Shown piece by piece: positions 7,531-17,911 of a stretch of DNA of 64,000 bases. Below the pieces are notes generated by a model. It was not told the origin of the DNA. It saw only the letters and a program-made list of their open reading frames with translations, and searched no databases. Within the stretch, counting starts at the first letter, position 1. The number at the start of each line of letters is the position of its first letter. A program made the translations under genes and the position numbers. The stretch comes from Leifsonia sp. ALI-44-B (lineage in GTDB: Bacteria > Actinomycetota > Actinomycetes > Actinomycetales > Microbacteriaceae): NCBI RefSeq assembly GCF_001984125.1, contig NZ_MTQL01000007.1, forward strand, positions 682,001 through 746,000, written 5' to 3'.

Positions 7531-8781
7531 ATGACCGAGCAACGCCTGCGCATTCTCATTGTCGGAGCGGGAGGCGTGGGTTCGGCGGCCGTGCGCATCG
7601 CCGTGCGGCGGCAGTTCTTCGAGCTGCTCGTGGTGGCCGACTACGACCCGGCCCGGCCGCAGCTGCTCGTCGATGCGCTGGGCGACGAGCGGTTGCGCGC
7701 GGCACAGGTCGATGCGTCATCCGCGGATGCCGTTGCCGCTCTCATTCGCGAACACGACATCACGCATGTGCTCAACGCGGTCGACCCGCGCTTCGTGATG
7801 CCCATCTTCGAGGGAGCCTTCCAGGGCGGCGCCACCTACCTCGACATGGCCATGAGCCTGTCGGTGCGGCATCCCGAGCACCCCTTCACGCAGACGGGTG
7901 TCATGTTGGGCGACGAGCAATTCGCCGCTGCCGAAAAATGGTCGGATGCGGGACGCCTGGCGCTCGTGGGCATGGGTGTCGAGCCCGGCCTCTCTGATGT
8001 CTTCGCCCGCTATGCCGAAGACGAGCTCTTCTCCGACATCGAGGAGCTGGGCGTGCGGGACGGCGCCAACCTCACGGTCGAGGGCTACGACTTCGCCCCC
8101 TCGTTCTCGATCTGGACGACCATCGAGGAGTGCCTCAACCCGCCCGTCGTCTTCGAGCGCGAGCGCGGCTGGTACACGACCGAGCCGTTCTCCGAACCCG
8201 AGGTCTTCGAGTTTCCCGAAGGCATCGGCCCGGTCGAGTGCGTCAACGTCGAGCACGAGGAGGTCATCCTCATGCCGCGCTGGACGAGCGCCCGCAAGGT
8301 GACGTTCAAATACGGTCTGGGCGACGAGTTCATCGACGTGCTGAAGACGCTCAACAAGCTGGGTCTCGACAAAACCGAGCCTCTCACCGTGAAGGGCGCG
8401 TCGGTGTCGCCGCGGGATGTCGTGGCCGCGGCGCTGCCCGACCCCGCAACCCTGGGCGACAAGATGCGCGGGAAGACGTGCGCCGGGCTGTACGTGACGG
8501 GGCGCGGCACGGATGGCGCACCCCGGGCCGTCTACCTCTATCACGTGGTCGACAACGAGTGGTCGATGCGCGAATATGCCTCGCAGGCCGTGGTCTGGCA
8601 GACGGCCGTGAACCCCGTGGTGGCGCTCGAACTGTTGGCGCGGGGAGTCTGGTCGGGCGCGGGTGTGCTCGGGCCCGAGGCATTCGATGCGCGGCCGTTC
8701 CTCGAACTGCTGGCCCAGCCGGCACCGGCGGGTTACGGCTCGCCGTGGGGCATGGAGGAGCGGGACGCGCCGGAGTTGTGA
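7531..8781 (+). CDS. saccharopine dehydrogenase family protein
   Basis: 416 residues; GGGGAG precedes the ATG. The N-terminal Rossmann motif GAGGVGSAAV (about residues 11-20) binds NAD(P), and the middle and C-terminal parts (DMAMSLSVRHP, VGMGVEPGLSDVFARYA, CAGLYVTGRG) follow the saccharopine dehydrogenase/carboxynorspermidine synthase group, which form or cleave secondary amines between an amino acid or diamine and a keto acid or semialdehyde. Cotranscription with the APC permease suggests uptake and processing of a basic amino acid or diamine. No aldehyde dehydrogenase or aminotransferase is adjacent to complete a pathway. Confidence 0.88.
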   Translation: MTEQRLRILIVGAGGVGSAAVRIAVRRQFFELLVVADYDPARPQLLVDALGDERLRAAQVDASSADAVAALIREHDITHVLNAVDPRFVMPIFEGAFQGGATYLDMAMSLSVRHPEHPFTQTGVMLGDEQFAAAEKWSDAGRLALVGMGVEPGLSDVFARYAEDELFSDIEELGVRDGANLTVEGYDFAPSFSIWTTIEECLNPPVVFERERGWYTTEPFSEPEVFEFPEGIGPVECVNVEHEEVILMPRWTSARKVTFKYGLGDEFIDVLKTLNKLGLDKTEPLTVKGASVSPRDVVAAALPDPATLGDKMRGKTCAGLYVTGRGTDGAPRAVYLYHVVDNEWSMREYASQAVVWQTAVNPVVALELLARGVWSGAGVLGPEAFDARPFLELLAQPAPAGYGSPWGMEERDAPEL

Positions 8782-8898
8782 GGGTGCCGCATGCTGACGG
8801 CTCACGTGGCCGGGGGTGAGAAAGTGACGCGGATGCGGGGGTGTGCGCGACGCGCCGACGTTCTCGGCACATTTCTCGTCTTCAGGACGTTGATATTC

Positions 8899-8904
8899 TA
8901 GAGT
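8899..8904 (+). promoter_or_regulatory. -10 element (TAGAGT) for leaderless aquaporin mRNA
   Basis: TAGAGT lies seven bases before the ATG at 8912. The interval AGGCAAT has no room for a 5' leader, so a leaderless message is expected. Confidence 0.4.
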
Positions 8905-8911
8905 AGGCAAT

Positions 8912-9985
8912 ATGAGCTACCCTGATGCGCCCCAACCCGCGCCCCCTCTTCCGCACACGTCGGCCAAACTCCTCGCCGAGGCCGCCGGCACGTTCCTCCT
9001 CGTGTTCGCGCTGACCGGAACGGCCACGTTCTCCGCCTTCTTCGGCATCGAACCCTCCAATCCCCTCGGCGTCGGGTTCCTCGGCGTCGCCCTCGCGCTC
9101 GGCCTCGCGGTCATGATCGGCGCTTACGCCTTCGGCCCGATCTCGGGCGGCCACTTCAATCCCGCGGTCACGCTGGGCCTCGCGGCGGCCCGTCGATTCG
9201 CCTGGCGTGAGGTGCCTGCCTACATCGCGGCGCAGCTGGTCGGCGCCATCGCGGGAGCGGCAGCCGTGCTTGCCATCGCCTCGGGCGGGCCGCTCGGCTA
9301 CCTCGAACGCACCCTCGTCGACGGTTTCGCGTCGAACGGCTACGGCGAGCTGTCCCCCAACCTGTTCTCGCTGTTCTCCGTCATCATCGTCGAGGTCGTC
9401 GCCACGGCGCTGTTCCTCTTCGTCATCCTGGGCGTCACGCACGCCCGCGCAAATGCCGGGTTCGCACCCATCGCCATCGGGCTCACGCTGACCGTGCTGC
9501 TACTCGTCGCCATCCCCATCGACAACGCCTCGCTCAACCCGGCGCGCTCGCTCGCGACCGCCGTCTTCGCCGGAACGCCGTGGCTCGTGCAGCTGTGGGT
9601 GTTCCTCGTCTTCCCGAGCCTCGGCGGGCTCATCGCGGGCTTCGTCTACGCCACCCTGTTCGATCGCGAGACGACCGCACCGGGTGGCCCGGCAGCCGTC
9701 GGCCGGCTCGAAGCCGCAGCCGCACAGCCGTCGAACTCGGGGGCACCCGCCGCATCTGCACCCGTCCCTGCCGCCGCCCCCGGAGCGCCCGTCGCTTCAG
9801 CCCCTCGCCAAGCACCGGCAACCAGCCAGGCACCGCCCCCCGTCCAGACGCCCGCGGCCGCGCAGCCATCCGCATCATCGACGGCGGCGCCTCAGGCTCC
9901 CCCAGCCGCCGCGCCCGCGCCGTCCCCCACCATCCACCCGGGCACGGCTTACGGCTCGACGCCCCCGTCGGGCACGAAGCGATAA
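8912..9985 (+). CDS. aquaporin (MIP family) with long Pro/Ala-rich C-terminal tail
   Basis: 357 residues. The core (residues about 15-250) has six membrane helices and both half-helix pore motifs, HFNPAVT (Asn83) and SLNPARS (Asn209), placing it in the MIP family; the second-loop motif and the small residues near it look AqpZ-like rather than glycerol-facilitator-like, though that is not decisive. Residues about 255-357 form an unusual low-complexity tail of Ala, Pro, Ser and Gln, probably disordered and cytoplasmic, where AqpZ normally ends near residue 230. The last 37 bases overlap the 3' end of kdpE on the opposite strand. Water movement next to a K+ pump operon fits osmotic adjustment. 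Confidence 0.92.
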   Translation: MSYPDAPQPAPPLPHTSAKLLAEAAGTFLLVFALTGTATFSAFFGIEPSNPLGVGFLGVALALGLAVMIGAYAFGPISGGHFNPAVTLGLAAARRFAWREVPAYIAAQLVGAIAGAAAVLAIASGGPLGYLERTLVDGFASNGYGELSPNLFSLFSVIIVEVVATALFLFVILGVTHARANAGFAPIAIGLTLTVLLLVAIPIDNASLNPARSLATAVFAGTPWLVQLWVFLVFPSLGGLIAGFVYATLFDRETTAPGGPAAVGRLEAAAAQPSNSGAPAASAPVPAAAPGAPVASAPRQAPATSQAPPPVQTPAAAQPSASSTAAPQAPPAAAPAPSPTIHPGTAYGSTPPSGTKR

Positions 9986-10653
9986 CCCATGCCGGCCTCG
10001 GTGAGCAAATGCCGGGGCCGGGAGGGCTCCGCCTCCAACTTCTTGCGCAACTGCCCCATGTAGAGGCGCATATACCCCGTGTCCTCGGTGTGGTGCGGCC
10101 CCCACACCTCGGTCAAGAATGCGTCGCGCGTCACGAGCTTGCCGGGGTTGCGCAGCAGCAGCTCCAAAATCTTCCATTCGGTGGGCGTCAGGCGAACGGG
10201 TGCCGACGTTCCATCCGCAGCGCGCCGCGCGATGTGTTTGGCCGCGAGGTCGACTCGCACGTCTCCGAACTCGATGACGGGTTCGTCGGCCGCGGTGGGC
10301 TTACGCCTGGTCAGGGCCCGGATGCGCGCCAGCAATTCGTCGATCGAGAACGGTTTGGTCACGTAATCGTCGGCTCCGGCATCCAGAGCGTCGACCTTGT
10401 CGGCGGCGCCCGTGCGACCCGACACGACCAGAATGGGCACCTCGCTCCATCCGCGCACGCCCTCAATCACGTCGATACCGTCGAAATGCGGCATGCCGAG
10501 GTCGAGCATGATGAGGTCGGGATGCTGCTCGATGGCGGCGTTGAGGGCTTCGCGCCCATCGGCGGCCGTCACGATCTCATAGCCGCGGGCGCCCAGGGTC
10601 ACGCGGAGCGCCCGCAGAATCTGCGGGTCATCGTCGGCGATCAGAATCTTCAC
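9949..10653 (-). CDS. kdpE: KdpE, OmpR-family response regulator of the K+ pump operon
   Basis: 234 residues from a GTG start that overlaps the kdpD stop (GTGA). The receiver domain (about 1-120) has the acidic pocket DDD at 7-9, phospho-acceptor Asp51 (MLDLGMP) and the conserved Lys in YVTKPFS. The C-terminal winged helix (about 130-228) contains LTPTEWKILELLLRNPG and the wing motif RLYMGQLRKKLE. Phosphorylated by KdpD, it should bind upstream of the operon; three phased repeats at 18092-18131 are candidate sites. The gene ends on the opposite strand inside the aquaporin tail (37-base overlap). Confidence 0.95.
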   Translation of the reverse strand: MKILIADDDPQILRALRVTLGARGYEIVTAADGREALNAAIEQHPDLIMLDLGMPHFDGIDVIEGVRGWSEVPILVVSGRTGAADKVDALDAGADDYVTKPFSIDELLARIRALTRRKPTAADEPVIEFGDVRVDLAAKHIARRAADGTSAPVRLTPTEWKILELLLRNPGKLVTRDAFLTEVWGPHHTEDTGYMRLYMGQLRKKLEAEPSRPRHLLTEAGMGYRFVPDGGVEP

Positions 10654-13187
10654 GGGGTCTCCTCCGTCGGTGCCGGCTTGGCGTCGCGGGCACCCGGTTC
10701 GCAGCCGAGCTCGGCCGCGGGCAGGGCCACAATCATGGTGAGCCCGCCGCCCGGGGTGTCCTCGGCCTCGAGGGTGCCGCCCATGCCCTCGACGAACCCC
10801 TTCGAGAGCGCCAGTCCCAGCCCGAGCCCCGTGCTGTTGTCGGTGTCCCCGAGTCGTTGGAACGGCACGAACACGTCGGCGCGCCGGTCGGCGGGAATGC
10901 CCGGGCCCTGATCGCTCACGCGGATCTCGACGCGCCCCCCGAAAGCGCTCCCCGCCACCCGCACGCGGCTTCCCTCTGGCGCATAGCGCACGGCGTTCGA
11001 CAGCAGGTTCACGACCACGCGCTCGAGCAGCACCTGGTCGGCGAGCGCCGCGGGCAGCCCGCTCGGCAGGTCGAGTTCGACGTCCCCCGGCCCGAGGTCG
11101 AGTTCGTCGAGCGCGGGCAGCACGGCCTCGGCCACATCGGTCGGTTGCAGCGACACGGCCAGCACGCCGGCCTCGACCCGGCTCACGTCGAGCAGATTGG
11201 TCACGAGCACGGCCAACGATTCGAGGCTCTCGGATGCCGTGGCCAACAGTTCCTCGCGATCGGCCGCCGTCCAGGCCACCTCGGTCGAGCGCAGTCCGCT
11301 CACGGCGGCGGTCGCGGCGGTGAGCGGGCGCCGCAGGTCGTGCCCGACGGCCGCGAGCAGGGCGCTGCGCATGCGGTCGGCCTCGGCCAACGAGCCCACG
11401 ACGTCGGCGGTTTCGGCGAGCGCATTGTGTTCGAGCGCCTGGTCGATCTGCGTCGTGATGACGCTCAGCAGGCGGCGCTCCGAGGCCGCGAGGTCGGGGC
11501 CGTGCAACTCGAGGACGGCGCGGTCCCCTACGGGCATGGTGGTGACGCGATCGTCGGCGGCCGGTTCACCGTCGGTGGTGAGAACCGTGTGGCTCGAGGC
11601 ATCCAGCAGGCGCACGCCCGTCAACGAGAACGCCTCGCGGGTGCGGGTGACGAGGGCCTGCAGGGCATCTTGGCCCCGTAAGACGCTGCCGGCGACCGTG
11701 GCGAGCAGCTCGGATTCGGCGGCCGAGCGGCGCGCCGACCGGCTGCGGCGCGCGGCCTGGTCGACCACCACGCTCACGAGCACGGCTATGACGATGTAGA
11801 GCAGCAGGGCGAGCAGATGCAGCGGGTCGCCCACCGTCACGGTGTAGAGGGGCTGCACGAAGTAGTAGTCGAGCGTCAGCCCCGAGAGCAGCGCGGCGAA
11901 GAGGGCCGGCCAGATGCCGCCGACCAGCGCAACGACGACGACCAGGAGTTGGTAGGACAGGACATCCGACGTGATCGACTCGTCCGAGCGGAACTGCACG
12001 AGCAACCACGTGAGCAACGGGCCACCCACGAGCGCGACGAGCGCACCCATGATGCGGCGTTTGGGGCTGAGCGATCCGCCGAGCCCCGGCAGCGTGAACC
12101 GCGAGCCGGCGGCCCCGTGCGTCACGATGTGCACGTCGATATCACCCGATTCGCGGATGACCGTCTGGCCGATGCCCGGCCCCGTGACGGCCGCCGCCAG
12201 CCGCGACCGCCGGCTCACGCCGATGACGAGTTGCGTGGCGTTGGACGCCTTCGCGAAATCGACGAGCGCGCGCGGCACATCCTCGCCGATCACCTGGTGA
12301 TACGTGCCACCCAGCGTGTCGACGAGGGCGCGTTGCGCCGCCAGGGCCCCGGGCTGTGCGTCGCGCAGGCCGTCTTGGCTGATGACGTGCACGGCCAGCA
12401 GTTCACCACCCGACGACCGCGCGGCGATGCGTGCGCCGCGGCGCAGCAGGGTCTCGCCCTCGGGCCCGCCCGTCAGCGCCACCACAACGCGCTCGCGCGC
12501 CTCCCACTTGTGGTCGATGCCGTGCTCGCGGCGATACCGCTTGAGCGCGCTGTCGACCTCGTCGGCCAACCACAGCAGCGCCAGCTCGCGCAGAGCCGTC
12601 AGGTTGCCGAGCCGAAAATAGTTCGAGAGCGCGGCGTCGATGCGTGCGGCGGGGTAGACGAGCCCGCCCGACAGGCGATCGCGCAGCGCCTCGGGCGCCA
12701 GGTCGATGACCTCGATCTGATCGGCGCCGCGCAGCACGGCATCCGGAACCGTCTCGCGCTGCGGCACACCCGTGATCTGCTGCACCACGTCGTTGAGCGA
12801 CTCGATGTGCTGGATGTTGACGGTCGAGACCACGTCGATCCCGGCGTCGAGCAACACCTCCACGTCGTGCCAGCGCTTCTCGCGGTCGTCGCCCGGCGCG
12901 TTGGTGTGCGCCAATTCGTCGACCAGTGCGACATCCGGATGCCGCGCCAGCACCGCCTGCGTATCCATCTCGTCGAGCTCGACACCCCGATGCCCGACCT
13001 GTCGCCGCGGCACCACCTCGAGCCCGTCGACGAGTGCCGCGGTGGCCGTGCGGCCGTGGGTCTCGACGATCGCCACGACCACATCGACGCCCTGCTGCTG
13101 CAGCCGGTGACCCTCTTCGAGCATGGCGAACGTCTTGCCCACGCCGGGAGCGGCGCCGAGCAGCACCCGCAGCCGCCCACGTTTCAT
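10650..13187 (-). CDS. kdpD: KdpD, K+/turgor sensor histidine kinase
   Basis: 845 residues. Order of domains: KdpD N-terminal domain with Walker A GAAPGVGKT at 11-19; a universal-stress-protein domain (about 235-365, site of second-messenger binding in other KdpDs); four close membrane helices (about 390-500); a GAF-like stretch; a HisKA dimerisation helix with the phospho-acceptor His in GHDLRRPLTAA; and an HATPase_c domain with NLLSNAVRYAP and GLGLGLALSKG. It senses low external K+ or turgor and phosphorylates KdpE. It starts seven bases after kdpC and overlaps kdpE by four bases. Full length for the family. Confidence 0.96.
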   Translation of the reverse strand: MKRGRLRVLLGAAPGVGKTFAMLEEGHRLQQQGVDVVVAIVETHGRTATAALVDGLEVVPRRQVGHRGVELDEMDTQAVLARHPDVALVDELAHTNAPGDDREKRWHDVEVLLDAGIDVVSTVNIQHIESLNDVVQQITGVPQRETVPDAVLRGADQIEVIDLAPEALRDRLSGGLVYPAARIDAALSNYFRLGNLTALRELALLWLADEVDSALKRYRREHGIDHKWEARERVVVALTGGPEGETLLRRGARIAARSSGGELLAVHVISQDGLRDAQPGALAAQRALVDTLGGTYHQVIGEDVPRALVDFAKASNATQLVIGVSRRSRLAAAVTGPGIGQTVIRESGDIDVHIVTHGAAGSRFTLPGLGGSLSPKRRIMGALVALVGGPLLTWLLVQFRSDESITSDVLSYQLLVVVVALVGGIWPALFAALLSGLTLDYYFVQPLYTVTVGDPLHLLALLLYIVIAVLVSVVVDQAARRSRSARRSAAESELLATVAGSVLRGQDALQALVTRTREAFSLTGVRLLDASSHTVLTTDGEPAADDRVTTMPVGDRAVLELHGPDLAASERRLLSVITTQIDQALEHNALAETADVVGSLAEADRMRSALLAAVGHDLRRPLTAATAAVSGLRSTEVAWTAADREELLATASESLESLAVLVTNLLDVSRVEAGVLAVSLQPTDVAEAVLPALDELDLGPGDVELDLPSGLPAALADQVLLERVVVNLLSNAVRYAPEGSRVRVAGSAFGGRVEIRVSDQGPGIPADRRADVFVPFQRLGDTDNSTGLGLGLALSKGFVEGMGGTLEAEDTPGGGLTMIVALPAAELGCEPGARDAKPAPTEETP

Positions 13188-13194
13188 GCGGTCA

Positions 13195-13800
13195 TCAACC
13201 CATCTCGGCGACAGCGGCGTTGAGCTGCAGCACGTTCACGGTCGGTTCGCCGAGGTAGCCGGCATCCCTTGCCTGAATCTTAGACTCGACCAGGGCGCGC
13301 ACGTCGTCGGCGCTCAGGCCGCGCTCGGTTGCGACCCGTTGCACCTGCAACAGCGCGTATTCGGGGCTGACGTGCGGGTCGAGGCCGGATGACGAGGCCG
13401 TCAGCGCGTCGACCGGCACCTCGCTGGCCGGCACACCGTTGAATTCGGCGACCTGCGCGCGACGCTCCTCGATGGCGGCGATCAGGTCGGCGTTCTCGGG
13501 GCCCAGGTTCGAGCCCGACGAGGCCGCCGCGTCATAGCCGTCGCCCGCGGCGCTCGGCCGGGGCTGGAACCACTCGGGCAGCGGGTTGCCGTCGGCGTCG
13601 CTGAACGACTGACCGATGAGCGCCGAACCGACCGTCCGGCCACCCACCTCTTCGAGCGACCCGTTGGCCTGGGCCGGCAGCACGCCCTGCCCGATGCCGA
13701 GGATCACGAGCGGGTAGGCGAGGCCCAGCACCACCGTGAAGACGAGCATCGCTTTCACCGCCACCCAATACTGTTTCGCTGCGTTCCGGGCCTGGCCCAT
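13195..13800 (-). CDS. kdpC: KdpC, subunit of the K+-transporting P-type ATPase
   Basis: 201 residues, the usual length. One N-terminal membrane helix (about 15-38, VKAMLVFTVVLGLAYPLVI) is followed by an extracytoplasmic domain with the family landmarks GSALIGQSF, WFQPRPSA, SSGSNLGP and SSSGLDPHVSP. KdpC bridges KdpA and KdpB and raises the ATP affinity of the pump. It lies 78 bases after kdpB and seven before kdpD, all on the minus strand. Confidence 0.96.
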   Translation of the reverse strand: MGQARNAAKQYWVAVKAMLVFTVVLGLAYPLVILGIGQGVLPAQANGSLEEVGGRTVGSALIGQSFSDADGNPLPEWFQPRPSAAGDGYDAAASSGSNLGPENADLIAAIEERRAQVAEFNGVPASEVPVDALTASSSGLDPHVSPEYALLQVQRVATERGLSADDVRALVESKIQARDAGYLGEPTVNVLQLNAAVAEMG

Positions 13801-13878
13801 GATTCCTTCTTCTTTCTCGGATGTTCTGTGTCTGAGTGTTCGTTTTTGTGTGTGTCGTCTGTGGCGAGCCCGGCCGGG

Positions 13879-16146
13879 TTAGAACCCGGGAATCAGGCTC
13901 ACGATCAGGTCGATCAGCTTGATGCCGATGAACGGCGCGATCACGCCGCCGAGGCCGTAGATCAGCAGGTTGCGGCCGAGGATGCTCGACGCACTCGCCG
14001 CGCGATACTTCACACCCCGCAACGCCAACGGGATCAACGCGACGATCACGAGCGCGTTGAAGACGATGGCCGACAGGATGGCCGAAGCCGGCGAACTGAG
14101 CTGCATGATGTTGAGCACCGCGAGGCCCGGGAAGACGCCCGCGAACATGGCCGGGATGATGGCGAAGTACTTGGCGATGTCGTTCGCGATCGAGAACGTG
14201 GTCAGGGCGCCGCGCGTGATGAGCAGCTGCTTGCCGATGCGCACCACGTCGATGAGCTTCGTCGGGTCGGAGTCGAGGTCGACCATGTTGCCGGCCTCCT
14301 TCGCCGCCGACGTGCCCGTGTTCATGGCCACACCCACGTCGGCCTGCGCGAGCGCGGGGGCGTCGTTGGTGCCGTCGCCCGTCATGGCGACGAGGTTGCC
14401 GCCCTCCTGCTCGCGGCGGATGAGCTCGAGCTTCTGTTCGGGCGTCGCCTCGGCGAGCACGTCGTCGACGCCGGCTTCGGCACCGATGGCCTTGGCCGTG
14501 AGCGGGTTGTCGCCCGTCACCATGACGGTGCGGATGCCCATGGCGCGCAGCTCGGCGAACCGTTCCGCGATGCCCTCCTTGACGACGTCCTTGAGGTGCA
14601 CGACGCCGAGGATGCGCGTGCAGGGTGCTGCGGCATCCGTCGGGGCCTCGCGCACGGCGACGACGAGCGGCGTGCCACCCGACTGCGAGATGCGGTTGAT
14701 CTCCTTGTCGAGGCGCCCGGCCACGCCGTGGTTCACCTCGCCGGTTTCGCGCACCCAGGCGAGCACGGCCGAACCGGCACCCTTACGGATCTGTTCACCC
14801 GAGGGCAGGTCGACGCCCGACATGCGGGTCTGGGCGGTGAACGGCACGACGACGGTTCCCACCTCGAGTGCCGCGCCCTCCTCGCGCGAACCGAGCCCCT
14901 CGTTGCGGGCCAGGTCGACGATCGACTTGCCCTCGGGGGTCGGGTCGGCGTCAGAGGCGAGGGATGCGGCATCCGCCAGATCGCCGAGCGTGACACCGTC
15001 GAGCGTCACGAACTCGGTCGCGCGCCGGTTGCCATAGGTGATGGTGCCGGTCTTGTCGAGCAGCAGCGTGGTCACGTCACCCGCGGCCTCGACGGCCCGA
15101 CCCGAGAGCGCCAACACGTTGCGCTGCACGAGACGGTCCATGCCGGCGATGCCGATGGCCGAGAGGAGCGCGCCGATCGTGGTCGGGATGAGGCAGACGA
15201 GCAGAGCGATCAGCACGGGCACGCTCACGGCCGCGCCCACATAGGAGGCGATCGGGTTGAGTGTGAGCGCCACGATCACGAACACGATCGACAGGCTGGC
15301 GAGCAAGATGTTGAGGGCGATCTCGTTGGGCGTCTTCTGCCGGGACGCGCCCTCGACGAGGCCGATCATGCGGTCGACGAAGGTTTCGCCGGGTTTCGAG
15401 GTGATGCGTACGACGATGCGGTCGCTCAGGACGCGGGTTCCGCCCGTGACGGCGCTGCGGTCGCCGCCCGATTCGCGCACGACGGGGGCAGATTCGCCCG
15501 TGATGGCCGATTCGTCGACCGAGGCGATGCCCCAGACGATGTCGCCGTCGCCCGGGATGGACTCCCCGGCGCGCACGATGACCGTGTCGCCGAGGGTGAG
15601 CTCGGCCGACGACACCTTCTCGGTGGGCGCGTGTTCTGCCGCGGCATCCGCGTCGGGGTCGTAGCTCGTGACGCGTTCGGCCACGGTGTCGGTGCGGGTC
15701 TGGCGCAGGCTGTCGGCCTGGGCCTTACCGCGGCCCTCCGCCACGGCCTCGGCCAGGTTGGCGAAGAGCACGGTCAGCCACAGCCACACGGCTATGGCCC
15801 AGGTGAATCCGCCGGGAACGCTCTGGCCGCCCGAGGTGCCGGCGCCGCCCACGAACGGTTCGGCGATCGCGATGAGCGTGGTCAGAGCCGCGCCCACCTC
15901 GACGATGAACATGACGGGGCTCTTCCACATGAGGCGCGGGTCGAGCTTGCGGAAGGCGCCGGGCAGGGCCTGGACGAGTTGCGCGGGCGAGATGGCACCG
16001 ACGCGGGGTGCCGGGGCTGCGCCATCCGACGCCTTCTTGGCGCTGCGGTTCGGGGCACCGAGCTGGCGGGACGAGCCGTCGTCGTCGGAGCCGTCGTGCG
16101 CGCCGTCGGCGGCCGGGGTGTTCTCGATCGTGTTCGAGCTGGACAT
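13879..16146 (-). CDS. kdpB: KdpB, catalytic ATPase subunit of the K+ pump
   Basis: 755 residues. The phosphorylation motif [10 protein letters not shown] has Asp364. The actuator loop carries [10 protein letters not shown], the hinge has [12 protein letters not shown], and membrane helices flank these as in type IA P-ATPases. KdpB hydrolyses ATP to drive K+ bound by KdpA. The N-terminal 45 residues are polar and low in complexity (Asp/Ser/Ala-rich), making this copy longer than the roughly 680-residue E. coli protein. It starts two bases after the kdpA stop. Confidence 0.97.
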   Translation of the reverse strand: MSSSNTIENTPAADGAHDGSDDDGSSRQLGAPNRSAKKASDGAAPAPRVGAISPAQLVQALPGAFRKLDPRLMWKSPVMFIVEVGAALTTLIAIAEPFVGGAGTSGGQSVPGGFTWAIAVWLWLTVLFANLAEAVAEGRGKAQADSLRQTRTDTVAERVTSYDPDADAAAEHAPTEKVSSAELTLGDTVIVRAGESIPGDGDIVWGIASVDESAITGESAPVVRESGGDRSAVTGGTRVLSDRIVVRITSKPGETFVDRMIGLVEGASRQKTPNEIALNILLASLSIVFVIVALTLNPIASYVGAAVSVPVLIALLVCLIPTTIGALLSAIGIAGMDRLVQRNVLALSGRAVEAAGDVTTLLLDKTGTITYGNRRATEFVTLDGVTLGDLADAASLASDADPTPEGKSIVDLARNEGLGSREEGAALEVGTVVVPFTAQTRMSGVDLPSGEQIRKGAGSAVLAWVRETGEVNHGVAGRLDKEINRISQSGGTPLVVAVREAPTDAAAPCTRILGVVHLKDVVKEGIAERFAELRAMGIRTVMVTGDNPLTAKAIGAEAGVDDVLAEATPEQKLELIRREQEGGNLVAMTGDGTNDAPALAQADVGVAMNTGTSAAKEAGNMVDLDSDPTKLIDVVRIGKQLLITRGALTTFSIANDIAKYFAIIPAMFAGVFPGLAVLNIMQLSSPASAILSAIVFNALVIVALIPLALRGVKYRAASASSILGRNLLIYGLGGVIAPFIGIKLIDLIVSLIPGF

Positions 16147-16148
16147 GT

Positions 16149-17822
16149 TTATGACAACCCTTCCGCCAGGGGACCCAGCGCGAGTACGGGGAAATAGGTG
16201 AGTGCGGTGACGATGACCGTGACGCCGACGAGCATGCCGACGAAGAGCGGACGGTGCGTGGGCAGCGTCCCGGCGGTCGAGGGCACCTTGTCCTGCGCCG
16301 CGAGCGAGCCGGCGAGCGCCAGCACGAGCACGATGGGGATGAATCGGCCGAGCAGCATGGCCACGCCCAGGGCCGTGTTGAACCAGGGCGTGTTGGCCGT
16401 CAGCCCGGCGAAGGCCGAACCGTTGTTGTTGGCGGCCGACGTGAAGGCGTAGAGCACCTCGGAGAGGCCGTGCAGGCCAGGGTTCCAGATCGACGTGCCC
16501 TCCACGTTGCCGCGCACCGCCGGGATGGCGAAGCTGAGCGCCGTTCCCGCCAGCACGAGCGTCGGCGTGACGAGGATGTAGAGGCTCGCGAGCTTGATCT
16601 CCTTGGGACCGATCTTCTTGCCCAGCAGTTCGGGCGTGCGGCCCACCAGCAGGCCGGCCACGAAGACCGCGATCACGGCGAGGATGAGCATGCCGTAGAG
16701 CCCCGAGCCGACGCCGCCGGGCGCCACCTCGCCGAGCATCATGTTGATCATGGGCATCATGCCGCCCACGCTCGTGTACGAGTCGTGCATCGAGTTGACG
16801 GCGCCCGTCGACGTCAGCGTGGATGTCGAGCCGAACAGCGTCGACCCGATGATGCCGAATCGCATCTCCTTACCCTCCATCGCGCCCCCCGCGAGCTGAG
16901 GTGCGGTGCCGGCTCCCCCGAGCTCGAGCAGCGTCAGGGCCGTGAACGACACCAGGAAGATGGATGCCATGGCGGCGAGAATCGCGTAGCCCTGCTTGTT
17001 GTTGCCCACCATGCTGCCGAAGGTGCGGGGCAGGCTGAACGGGATCACCAACATGAGGAACACCTGCACGAGGCTGGTCCACGCGGTCGGATTCTCGAAC
17101 GGATGCGACGAGTTCGCGTTGAAGAACCCGCCCCCGTTCGTGCCCAGCATCTTGATCGCCTCCTGTGAGGCAACCGGCCCGCCCGGGATCGACTGCGCGT
17201 TGCCCGCGAGCGTGTTCACGTCGGTGAACCCGTTCAGGTTTTGGATGACTCCGCCCACGATCAGCACGACGGCGGCCACGGCGGCGAAGGGGAGCAACAA
17301 CCGCAGGATGCCGCGGCTGAGGTCGACCCAGAAGTTGCCGATGGTGCCCGAGCGGCGGCGCGCGAAACCGCGCACCAGGGCGATGGCCACGGCGATACCG
17401 ACGGCGGCGGAGACGAAGTTCTGCACCGCGAGACCGGCCAGCTGCACGCTGTAGCCCATGGTCACGTCGGGCGAATACGACTGCCAGTTCGTGTTGGTCA
17501 CGAACGAGACGGCCGTGTTGAACGAGAGGTCTTCGGGGATGGCAGGGAACCCCAGCGAATACGGCAGGACCGCCTGGGCCCGCTGCAGCACGTAGACGAA
17601 CAACACGCCGACCGCTGAGAACGCGAGCACGCCGCGCAGGTAGGCCTGCCACGTCTGCTCGGAGCGGGGGTTCACGCCGATGAGGCGGTAGAAGCCGCGC
17701 TCGACGCGCAGGTCGCGATCGGAGGTGTAGATGCGTGCCATGTATTCGCCCAGGGGCTTGTACACGAGCACGAGTGCCGCCACGAGCGTGGCGACCTGAA
17801 GGATGCCGAACCAGGTGTCCAT
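16149..17822 (-). CDS. kdpA: KdpA, K+-binding channel-like subunit
   Basis: 557 residues from the ATG at 17822, whose ATGA overlaps the kdpF stop; the open frame runs ten codons farther without support. About ten membrane helices and the four degenerate selectivity loops typical of KdpA are present, including [44 protein letters not shown] and [14 protein letters not shown]. It forms the high-affinity K+ entry path of the KdpFABC pump. Confidence 0.96.
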   Translation of the reverse strand: MDTWFGILQVATLVAALVLVYKPLGEYMARIYTSDRDLRVERGFYRLIGVNPRSEQTWQAYLRGVLAFSAVGVLFVYVLQRAQAVLPYSLGFPAIPEDLSFNTAVSFVTNTNWQSYSPDVTMGYSVQLAGLAVQNFVSAAVGIAVAIALVRGFARRRSGTIGNFWVDLSRGILRLLLPFAAVAAVVLIVGGVIQNLNGFTDVNTLAGNAQSIPGGPVASQEAIKMLGTNGGGFFNANSSHPFENPTAWTSLVQVFLMLVIPFSLPRTFGSMVGNNKQGYAILAAMASIFLVSFTALTLLELGGAGTAPQLAGGAMEGKEMRFGIIGSTLFGSTSTLTSTGAVNSMHDSYTSVGGMMPMINMMLGEVAPGGVGSGLYGMLILAVIAVFVAGLLVGRTPELLGKKIGPKEIKLASLYILVTPTLVLAGTALSFAIPAVRGNVEGTSIWNPGLHGLSEVLYAFTSAANNNGSAFAGLTANTPWFNTALGVAMLLGRFIPIVLVLALAGSLAAQDKVPSTAGTLPTHRPLFVGMLVGVTVIVTALTYFPVLALGPLAEGLS

Positions 17823-17911
17823 CAGAAGCGCTCCGGTTTCACGAGCGCCCACACGAGGTAGCCGATGGCGGCGACGGCCAACACGGCCGCGAGGATGTTG
17901 AAGACGATCAC
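17822..17911 (-). CDS. kdpF: KdpF, small stabilising subunit of the K+ pump
   Basis: 29 residues from a GTG at 17911. It is one hydrophobic helix ending in WALVKPERF, the characteristic KdpF terminus. Its TGA overlaps the kdpA start, and its GTG overlaps the stop of the 27-codon ORF ahead of it (GTGA), so three cistrons in a row are coupled by four-base overlaps. In E. coli KdpF stabilises the complex like a bound lipid. Confidence 0.9.
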   Translation of the reverse strand: MIVFNILAAVLAVAAIGYLVWALVKPERF

